The notes under the pieces were generated by a model that worked only from the letters and a program-made list of their open reading frames with translations, ran no database searches and was not told where the DNA came from. Made by a program: the position numbers and the translations under genes. 11,790 nt of DNA from an uncultured Bacteroidota bacterium (GTDB lineage: Bacteria > Bacteroidota > Bacteroidia > Chitinophagales > Saprospiraceae), in assembly GCA_937952445.1 (NCBI GenBank), contig CALGAA010000189.1:1-11790 (forward strand), given 5' to 3'. Of the stretch, positions 6,098-11,790 are shown piece after piece (positions within the stretch are counted from its first letter, which is position 1; each line of letters opens with the position of its first letter).

Positions 6098-7876
6098 TTA
6101 AAAGGGCCAGAAAAAGGGGATTATTAATGTTGCCAAAATCCAGAGAATGAGACTGAGCGGACCCCCAACCTTTGTAAAATCTAAAAATTTATAGTTTCCA
6201 ATTCCATATATTAACGTGTTTGTTTGATACCCGAAAGGGGTGGCAAAACTCAACGAAGCGGCGTAGGTAACTGCGAATATAAACGGATACGGATTGACAT
6301 CCAGATGGTGTGCCGTTTGAATAGCTATGGGAATTAGCAATGCAGCGGAGGCGTTATTGGACATCACGGCTGTAATCCCCAGAGTAAGTAAAAACATGCC
6401 GGACATAACCACTCTTGGGCCAAAACTTTCCAATAAATTGACAAGATTTAGCGCAATAAGTTGCGCTGCCCCCGTTTTGTCCAGGGCGGTACCCAATGGT
6501 ATAACCCCTGCTAACAAAACGATCACCCTCCAGTTGACCGAATTAAAAGCCTCTTCTGGTGATATACTCTTCGTAAGTAGTAGTACGAGCACCCCGATAA
6601 TCGCACTTACCACGACAGGAAAAATGTTGAAAGCCGCCGTACTGACTACGCCCACCATGGTCAAAAGGACGATCCAGGTTTTATTTTGTCGTTTGGGGGT
6701 AATGCCCACCTCCGACACCACCACAAAGGAGGGATCTGCATCGAATCTGGCTAATTCTTCTCTGCTCATGATCAAAAGGATTACGTCACCGGCGTCGAGC
6801 TTAATGTTGAGAAGATTTTCCTTTTCCGTTTCCCCATTGTGCCGAATTGCCAAAGGTATGGCCTTATTTCGATCGATAAAACTAATCGTTTCCAGGGTGC
6901 GCCCTACCAGTGGAGATGCAGGAGCCACCACCGCTTCCACCAGCGTATCCAACCCCCTTTCCAAATCGTAATCTCGCCATTCAGGGCTGGGTTTTAATGA
7001 TATATCCACCCGTCCGATCAATTTTTTGATCTCGTTGGCGCTTCCGTGGATCCGCAAAATATCTCCGGCTTCGATTCTCGTCTTTGTCCGCTGTGCAGAT
7101 GAATCAATGTTCTTTTTGAAGATCCGAAGTACGTCCAGGTCCAGTTTGCTGGTCAATACCTGCGGGTCGAAAATATCATCGATCAGACTGCTGTTGGGTT
7201 CGATGACCACGTCCGTGATATAATTTTGAATATCATAGTCACTGGTGAGTTCTTCGTTTTTACGCCGTGCCGGAATCATCCTAATCCCAAATACGATCAG
7301 GTACAACAATCCTGCCCCCCACATGATGATGCCCATCGGACCGAATTCAAACATCGAGAGCTTTCGTAATCCCAAATCACTAACCAATGCACTTGCCAGA
7401 ATATTCGTTGATGTTCCTATCATGGTGCAGATTCCTCCGAGGATTCCGGCGAATGATAAGGGCATAAGCAACTTCGATGGACTGACATTGATTTTCGCTG
7501 CGATACGCAGGATGACCGGGATAAATATGACCACGATGGCCGTGTTGTTGATAAAAGCAGACCCAAAACTGATGAAAATGAACATTTGAGCAAGTCCCAG
7601 CCAATAATTTTGGATGATCTTTTTGGCAAAATAGTTGCCGATGGTCGTGAGAATACCGGTTCCACGGATACCTTCGCTCAATATAAACATGAAGGTGATG
7701 GTTAAAGTCGCCGGGTGACTGAATCCTGCCAATCCTTCTTTTACATCAAGAATGCCGGAAGTGATCAGTAATACAAGTATGATAAGAGCGGATAGATCAA
7801 AGGAAATGAGCTCTGTCGTGAAAAGCAGGAAGGCAATTCCCAAAATGATAAAAACAAGTATGATTTCTGGCGTCAT
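6098..7876 (-). CDS. SLC13-family permease with two RCK_C (TrkA-C) domains
   Basis: A 592-aa inner-membrane transporter. Hydrophobic segments fill residues 1-200 and 400-592. Each half has a substrate-loop signature of the DASS/SLC13 fold: AFINNTAIVVIFIPV (108-121) with GTSTNIL (154-160) in the first half, and AVMSNNASAALLIPI (503-517) with TPFGYQTNTLIYGIG (546-560) in the second. Between them are two soluble RCK_C domains, about 218-293 and 308-390, the layout known for many bacterial Na+-coupled anion (dicarboxylate or sulfate type) carriers. The substrate is not predictable. No NAD-binding RCK_N part is present, which is normal for this group. The gene ends 59 bp from the glycerate kinase stop, convergent; glycerate transport would be attractive but the genes are on opposite strands, so that is only speculation. 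The ATG at 7876 fits the start of the first helix. Confidence 0.93.
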   Translation of the reverse strand: MTPEIILVFIILGIAFLLFTTELISFDLSALIILVLLITSGILDVKEGLAGFSHPATLTITFMFILSEGIRGTGILTTIGNYFAKKIIQNYWLGLAQMFIFISFGSAFINNTAIVVIFIPVILRIAAKINVSPSKLLMPLSFAGILGGICTMIGTSTNILASALVSDLGLRKLSMFEFGPMGIIMWGAGLLYLIVFGIRMIPARRKNEELTSDYDIQNYITDVVIEPNSSLIDDIFDPQVLTSKLDLDVLRIFKKNIDSSAQRTKTRIEAGDILRIHGSANEIKKLIGRVDISLKPSPEWRDYDLERGLDTLVEAVVAPASPLVGRTLETISFIDRNKAIPLAIRHNGETEKENLLNIKLDAGDVILLIMSREELARFDADPSFVVVSEVGITPKRQNKTWIVLLTMVGVVSTAAFNIFPVVVSAIIGVLVLLLTKSISPEEAFNSVNWRVIVLLAGVIPLGTALDKTGAAQLIALNLVNLLESFGPRVVMSGMFLLTLGITAVMSNNASAALLIPIAIQTAHHLDVNPYPFIFAVTYAASLSFATPFGYQTNTLIYGIGNYKFLDFTKVGGPLSLILWILATLIIPFFWPF

Positions 7877-8288
7877 CCATTACTGTGTTACATCCTTAAA
7901 ACTTATTCCCATGTCCTTCATGTTCCAGATTGAAAATTAGCTCTTTTTCATGTTGAAAGGTATAAATATAGCATTCTTGCCCTAATGGAATATGGATTAA
8001 AAAAATATTAAGGAGGGGTTTGGGTTTATCCGATGAAAAGAAGGAATGTGATGGATGGGCTTTATTATCTTCAATTTTCATACCTAAAATGCAAAACGTC
8101 CGGTCCGGATTCCAAAGGTGATGAACTTCGTAGTATTGAATATTCTCAATACGGAGCCAAACGAGGTTAGTCAGGGTAAGAAGAATTTTTGCGCCTTTGA
8201 TTTGAAGTGCCCTTATGTCCCTTATTCAACAATGATGGAAACGGTGTCAGGCGACTGTTCATGAAGACGAAAAGGTGGGCGAAATAAT
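7877..8288. other. Intergenic region, 412 bp
   Basis: No convincing gene is seen. A 61-codon open frame at 7896-8081 (-) has no recognisable features and is not called. The region must hold the promoter of the permease; TACCTTTC on the minus strand (about 7955-7962) resembles a -7 element but lacks a partner TTG at the right distance. An 11-bp palindrome TCCGG-T-CCGGA sits at 8099-8109 and a hairpin at 8133-8152. No clear terminator for the hydrolase gene was found. Confidence 0.55.
8133..8152. repeat. Perfect 7-bp inverted repeat with 6-nt loop
   Basis: GTATTGA (8133-8139) and TCAATAC (8146-8152) enclose six bases; the centre GAATATTC (8138-8145) is itself a perfect palindrome. No T-run follows on either strand, so an operator or a structured leader is as likely as a terminator. 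Confidence 0.4.
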
Positions 8289-9194
8289 CTACTTCAGGTG
8301 ATTCAAAAACCAATTAATCCCCTCCTCATACGCTTTTTCCACAGGTATGGTTCGATGTTTGGCTTCGTACCAAATAATTTTTTTGGGTTTTCGGGCTTTG
8401 TTGTACATCAATTTAGACGTGATTGGGGGGATTACTTCATCCTCGTCAGCATTAATCATCAATAAGGGACGAGGGGATATACGTCGGACAAAATTAATAG
8501 GATCGATCACACTCAGGTAGTTTTTGTGTTTTCCTGAGAAAGCACTCAAACCAAACATCAGATTGATGTTGCCACCAGCCAGAACGATAACTGGTACCTT
8601 AATGCGATCTTCAATTCCTGCGGCAACCGTCCCGATTACTCCGCCGAGGCTTATTCCAAAATATCCGATTCGTTCCGCGTCCAGGCGATCCTGCGATTCG
8701 ATAAAATCGATGGCTCTGCGAATATCAAAAACGCTTTGGGTAATGACTTCCCGGGTGCGATACCGTGTTTCCCCCTCGAACGAGAAATCAAATTTATCGG
8801 TTTGTCTGATTCCGTGATTGTGAAGATCCAACCTCAAAACGGCAAATCCGGCATTGTTGAGTAATTCTGCACCTCCTGCTACATAATCCACCTCCTTTCG
8901 GTCCCCCAAACCATGCATCAGGATAATGACAGGCACAGGCCCGTCCATCGCCTCTGGATAAGACAGAATACCGGTCACCTCCTGATGGTGGGTGCTTTGA
9001 AATTTTACATCGAAGCTTTGGTGATTGTTTGTTTCGGTGTGCTGTGGGGTGACCGATACGTGGAGCGGTAGACTGCGATAGTACTCGTAAAAAGACGTTG
9101 TCGTCAGTTTTTTAGTGGACTGACAGCTCGTTAGAATCCCCATCAGACAGATGAGAATCAGGATTTGATAGTGATTTATAAAAGTGAACATCAT
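8289..9194 (-). CDS. Lipoprotein alpha/beta hydrolase (dienelactone hydrolase-like)
   Basis: A 301-aa serine hydrolase of the alpha/beta fold carrying a lipoprotein signal: hydrophobic ILILICLMGI then L-T-S-C with the lipidated Cys at residue 24. The oxyanion loop is ILMHGLGDRKE (91-101). The nucleophile elbow GYFGISLGGVIG (177-188) places the catalytic Ser at 182. INADEDEVIPP (247-257) supplies the acid (D252, or D250), and EAKHRTIP (277-284) the base H280. The triad is thus complete. The fold and motif spacing are like dienelactone hydrolase and acyl-peptidase/esterase relatives; the substrate is unknown. Two adjacent ATG codons (9192-9194 and 9189-9191) could both serve as start. It lies 8 bp after the ceramidase-like gene on the same strand, so the two are probably one operon of exported hydrolases. 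Confidence 0.92.
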   Translation of the reverse strand: MMFTFINHYQILILICLMGILTSCQSTKKLTTTSFYEYYRSLPLHVSVTPQHTETNNHQSFDVKFQSTHHQEVTGILSYPEAMDGPVPVIILMHGLGDRKEVDYVAGGAELLNNAGFAVLRLDLHNHGIRQTDKFDFSFEGETRYRTREVITQSVFDIRRAIDFIESQDRLDAERIGYFGISLGGVIGTVAAGIEDRIKVPVIVLAGGNINLMFGLSAFSGKHKNYLSVIDPINFVRRISPRPLLMINADEDEVIPPITSKLMYNKARKPKKIIWYEAKHRTIPVEKAYEEGINWFLNHLK

Positions 9195-9202
9195 TACTTC
9201 AT

Positions 9203-10453
9203 TTAAGGCCTTGGGTGTCGATTTAAAAAATCAATATACGTTTCAATAAGGATTTCTCCGGTGTACTCCCCCAGACTGGTTCGGGAGATGTATTCATATC
9301 GTTCAAAACTATCGAAATCTTCTTTGGTCAGAATATAACCGTAGGCGTCATTAGTCAAACCAAACACAAAGGCATGGGGTGTATTCATTTTACGTTTCAG
9401 GTAATACCCTATATTTGGTAATGCTTCTCCTGGAATCGTCAAAATCCGTGCGGTTCCGATGTCCAACATAGCGAGCACGGTCGAGACAAAATAACCGTTT
9501 TCATCCTGACTTCCAAAGCCTGTACCATCCATGATTTGTTGCATCAGCGGTGAAGTAACCGGAAACTTGACTTCCCGGGTGCGAATTTGCACGTGGGGAT
9601 CCTTCATTGGGGGAGCGGGTTCCACGATCCGGAGTGCCTCGTCAGCCAGAAGGTGGCCGATCCGCTGGCATTCTTCCCAGGTAAGTTCTTCCTTCCCCTG
9701 GGAGCGGCGATTGTCGGCCGTGACCATACCTCCCTGTGCTCCATTCATGAAGAGGGCAATCCCGCCCGCTTTTGATTCGATTCGATCATAGAGCGGACCA
9801 CAAAGATCGGGTGATAGGATGCCCTGCTTGGGTCCGATGACCTCCGGATGAATTGCATAATTCACCAGCGTGGCGATGACTTGATTGTCCTGCAAACTGA
9901 CCGCCTGAATCACACCACATCGGGGATCGTACAGTGCTGGTGCGTAATAATTATACGCAATTTTCCCTTCGGCCTTATCCACTGCGATCTTGAGGGAAGC
10001 CGGTTGCGCCTGGTCCAGAGCTTCATTGACCGCATCGGCAATTTGTTGAATGCAATATTCCAGATACGATGGGTCCCAGGTTCGCTGACCGTTTTCGTCA
10101 GGAAAACCGTACGCATCCGGTGCGCTGTGGGTGTGGGTGGCTCCGATCAGAATATGATTTGGTGGAATGCGGGGTATGCGTTTCCTGGATTCATCCCCCA
10201 GAACAGCCGGCCACCCCAGGTTGTCAATGCCTACGATGGCTATTTTTTCTTCCCCCCGAATCAAGACCATTGCCCGAACGGTGAGGTTTCCTTTTTGGGT
10301 ATGCGCGGGGCGGGGAATACCCACTCCTCCCGACACAGGCAAAAGAGGATCAGGAGTGATATCACGCATCGCAGCTCCGACCTTCAGATTTTGAGCTTCT
10401 GCAGCAGCCATTCCCGAAAGGATCAGGAGTAAGATTATGTAAAAATGTTTCAT
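9203..10453 (-). CDS. Secreted ceramidase-like protein (neutral/alkaline ceramidase N-terminal domain)
   Basis: A 416-aa exported protein with signal peptide MKHFYIILLLILSGMAAAEA, probably cut near residue 20. KVGAAMRDITPDPLLPVSGG (24-43) is the typical opening of the neutral/alkaline non-lysosomal ceramidase N-terminal domain. Further family blocks are ILIGATHTHSAPDAYG (101-116), VNYAIHPEVIG (197-207), FMNGAQGGMVTAD (235-247), IPGEALPNIG (340-349) and GLTNDAYGYI (365-374). The zinc ligands known from bacterial neutral ceramidase (two His, one Glu, one Tyr) have counterparts in H107 or H109, H202, E343 and Y371 or Y373. The block that in true ceramidases carries the nucleophilic Ser (GDxSPN) reads NGAQGGMV, without Ser. 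The protein is also shorter than true ceramidases and lacks their C-terminal domain. It is thus a member of the superfamily with an unknown hydrolytic substrate; ceramide is not assured. First gene of a pair with the lipoprotein hydrolase. Confidence 0.88.
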   Translation of the reverse strand: MKHFYIILLLILSGMAAAEAQNLKVGAAMRDITPDPLLPVSGGVGIPRPAHTQKGNLTVRAMVLIRGEEKIAIVGIDNLGWPAVLGDESRKRIPRIPPNHILIGATHTHSAPDAYGFPDENGQRTWDPSYLEYCIQQIADAVNEALDQAQPASLKIAVDKAEGKIAYNYYAPALYDPRCGVIQAVSLQDNQVIATLVNYAIHPEVIGPKQGILSPDLCGPLYDRIESKAGGIALFMNGAQGGMVTADNRRSQGKEELTWEECQRIGHLLADEALRIVEPAPPMKDPHVQIRTREVKFPVTSPLMQQIMDGTGFGSQDENGYFVSTVLAMLDIGTARILTIPGEALPNIGYYLKRKMNTPHAFVFGLTNDAYGYILTKEDFDSFERYEYISRTSLGEYTGEILIETYIDFLNRHPRP

Positions 10454-10655
10454 TACGATACTATTTTGTCTTATGGAGAAAATTATTTTGACTTATGTTC
10501 AATTTTGAATAAATTTACGCTTAAGATTTCAGGATGTGAAATTCTATGTTGATATTCTGAATTTTTCGTGATCTTCTTGTTAGATAGAACCTCCCGAAGC
10601 TGAACCCCTGCAAACCCCCTTTAGAAAATTGGCGAGCAATATAACTCAAAAAAAA

Positions 10656-10683
10656 ATAGGTGATACCTTCAAGGTTAGCCTAT
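10656..10683. repeat. Nested inverted repeat
   Basis: Outer arms ATAGG (10656-10660) and CCTAT (10679-10683) enclose inner arms ACCTT (10665-10669) and AAGGT (10671-10675) around a single C. The two spacers (4 and 3 nt) are unpaired. It could be an operator or an RNA hairpin with an internal loop. Confidence 0.45.
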
Positions 10684-10684
10684 G

Positions 10685-10744
10685 TTTTATATCGATAGAA
10701 ATTATTAAAAAACCCTTTTTTGAAATTTTATATCGATAAAAATT
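10685..10744. repeat. Two near-identical 19-bp sites containing TATCGATA, 41 bp apart
   Basis: TTTTATATCGATAGAAATT at 10685-10703 and TTTTATATCGATAAAAATT at 10726-10744 differ at one base. Each contains the 8-bp palindrome TATCGATA. The 41-bp period is close to four DNA turns, so both would face the same side of the helix, as expected for a cooperative regulator or a DNA-bending site. They lie about 230-290 bp before the ceramidase-like gene start. No regulator gene is in the window, so the binding protein is unknown. Confidence 0.55.
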
Positions 10745-10754
10745 GAACCTGAGT

Positions 10755-10789
10755 CAAAAAATGGCTTTTCTGCAAAAAAGGCTTTTTTC
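10755..10789. repeat. Tandem pair of A6-(T)GGC-T4/6 elements
   Basis: CAAAAAATGGCTTTTC (10755-10770) is followed after two bases by CAAAAAAGGCTTTTTTC (10773-10789). The second is a palindrome, A6-G / C-T6 around one G (10774-10788). The second copy has a stem followed at once by T6 on the plus strand, which is loosely terminator-like. Confidence 0.45.
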
Positions 10790-11062
10790 AAACAATAACG
10801 CTGGAAATTGCCTCATAACCTAATTGACCAAATCCCTTCTTATGACTTTTCAATATGCAGAGATTCCGCCCTGCATAATTGGCGCTGCGGAGGCTTTGAA
10901 CGCTTTTGCTCCATCAAGGTATCCAAAGTTTACCTGACAGTACTACTCCGTAAGGAAGTGGGTTAGTGTTTATGATTGAATTTGGGTAGCTTTTGCCTGG
11001 CGAACTGCATAAAGGATTATTCGAAATTTGTGCAAGTGCACCGGACATAAAGTTCGTGATAT

Positions 11063-11089
11063 ATATGACGAGGTTATTTTTTGTCATAT
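11063..11089. repeat. 7-bp inverted repeat with 13-nt spacer
   Basis: ATATGAC (11063-11069) and GTCATAT (11083-11089) pair perfectly around a 13-nt spacer that holds a run of T. No function can be given. Confidence 0.35.
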
Positions 11090-11296
11090 CGAACAAGCTA
11101 ATCCTCGTATAGCTAAGCTACATAAGATGATGAAGCCAGGGCGAAAAAGAAACCGTCAGATGTGTTACGAATATAGTGGCTGGTGCACCAGAGCAGCCCG
11201 GATCATAAATGATGCACATTGCCAAACGGAAAATTCACGCCGCGCCTTACTCCGCCCTTTGCATTATCAAACTCTCTTAAGCCAACAAACTAAAGA

Positions 11297-11790
11297 TTAT
11301 CTCCGCTGCAATCGATGATTGATTTGAACAGCCTGCACACCATTCAACTCATCAATCGCCTTGAAGGCTTTTTCTTTCTGTAAGATGGAAAAGGTGATCG
11401 AGTACAGGTATATCCCGGCGCCTATTTCCTTCTGATATTGTATTTCATACAATTCATTTTTGTCTGATAGGGAATTGGGATCGGTTCCACTCTTTAGTGA
11501 TACGAGGATTTCTTCGTTTATCGTCGGGTAAGTGCTGCGATCATAGATTAGTTGGTGTTCCGTCAACACTTCATCGACTATATTTGCCATTTGATCAATC
11601 GCCGGCGGAATGACCATGTCCAGTTCGTATTCGCGCTGGTTCCTGTAATCGATAAAATTGAGGCCCGGAATATCGGTGATTTGATATTCGGGTTCCTCCA
11701 GTTCGTAATCCAGATAATCCGGATGTCGTAAAATAGCGTCGAGACGATCCACAATCTGATCAGGCAAAGAAATCTCGATGGTGTCTAGTA
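11297..11790 (-). CDS. C-terminal part of an unidentified protein, runs off the right edge
   Basis: The frame is open from the right edge to the TAA at 11297-11299, giving about 164 residues. The codon at 11765-11767 is only a TTG, and family-like sequence (LDTIEISLPDQIVDRLDAI) continues upstream of it, so the true start is outside the window. I do not recognise the whole. The upstream half is acidic and Tyr-rich, with no signal or membrane segment. The last 70 residues, from INEEILVSLKSGTDP to KAFKAIDELNGVQAVQINH, have the strand-helix order of subtilase propeptide-type domains (EILVxxKxG...A..eLn.l.gVqyvepn), but no protease domain follows: it stops six residues later at RLQRR. This resemblance is by eye only. 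It is separated from the ceramidase-like operon by 843 bp, so it is probably a different transcription unit. Confidence 0.75.
   Translation of the reverse strand, partial: LDTIEISLPDQIVDRLDAILRHPDYLDYELEEPEYQITDIPGLNFIDYRNQREYELDMVIPPAIDQMANIVDEVLTEHQLIYDRSTYPTINEEILVSLKSGTDPNSLSDKNELYEIQYQKEIGAGIYLYSITFSILQKEKAFKAIDELNGVQAVQINHRLQRR

Larger units (their letters stand above)
10454..11296. other. Intergenic region, 843 bp, palindrome-rich
   Basis: No convincing gene. The left part (about 10454-10800) is AT-rich and carries many inverted and paired repeats, listed separately, plus ATTG-5 nt-CAAT at 10628-10640 and A6-CCC-T6 at 10707-10721. It must include the promoter of the ceramidase-like operon. 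The right part (10800-11296) is closer to average composition. A 96-codon open frame at 11028-11318 (+) has no recognisable domain, is rich in Cys, His and Arg, and overlaps the end of the next gene, so it is not called. Confidence 0.6.

Noticed and set aside
6327..6971. 214-codon antisense frame inside the SLC13 permease
   Set aside because: Shadow of the permease; the sense frame has full family motifs.
4878..7876. Glycerate kinase and SLC13 permease as a glycerate uptake unit
   Set aside because: They are convergent on opposite strands, and the substrate of the permease cannot be read from sequence, so no functional link is claimed.
7896..8081. Open frame of 61 codons (-) just before the permease
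   Set aside because: No family features, low-complexity start, and it occupies the place where the permease promoter is expected.
9848..10432. 194-codon antisense frame inside the ceramidase-like gene
   Set aside because: Shadow of a well-supported gene on the other strand.
10454..11296. Mobile element or CRISPR array in the long gap
   Set aside because: No transposase, no regular spacer-repeat pattern, no terminal inverted repeats with target duplication visible; the repeats come in pairs only.
11028..11318. Open frame of 96 codons on the plus strand
   Set aside because: No recognisable domain, odd composition rich in Cys, His and Arg, no convincing start context, and it overlaps the end of the minus-strand gene. 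Chance is more likely, though a decayed gene cannot be excluded.

Overview
The window looks like chromosomal DNA from a Bacteroidota bacterium, possibly near Saprospiria or Chitinophagia; that rank is an inference from style, not from a marker gene. The clues are lipoprotein signals ending in S-C, starts without a clear Shine-Dalgarno, a possible TTG / TAnnTTT-type promoter before the 3473 gene, and repeated Cys4 modules of a kind I know from Bacteroidota lipoproteins. No rRNA, tRNA, transposase, integrase, phage gene or CRISPR array is visible.

Left part (1-3116): the 3' part of a YtcJ-like amidohydrolase (+) converges on a gene for a secreted protein of unknown function (-). Across an 82-bp gap a cardiolipin synthase with two HKD motifs is divergently transcribed (+).

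Middle part (3117-6038, all +): a 356-bp gap carrying a plausible promoter leads into a lipoprotein built from three copies of a small CxxxC...CPxCG module. Then come an exported Dabb-domain protein and a glycerate kinase whose start lies 11 bp inside the Dabb gene, so these two are almost certainly co-transcribed.

Right part (6098-11790, all -): an SLC13-type permease with two RCK_C (TrkA-C) domains; a 412-bp gap; a two-gene operon of a ceramidase-like secreted protein followed 8 bp later by a lipoprotein alpha/beta hydrolase; an 843-bp gap rich in palindromes and paired repeats; and the C-terminal part of an unidentified protein that runs off the window.

Most genes here are housekeeping or exported-enzyme genes of known families. 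I see no complete new multi-gene system. The points most worth a second look are the triple Cys4 lipoprotein, the ceramidase-like protein that seems to lack the ceramidase nucleophile while keeping the zinc site, the two possible starts of the Dabb gene, the palindrome-rich non-coding region at about 10628-10789, and a subtilase-prodomain-like segment at the very end of the right-edge protein.
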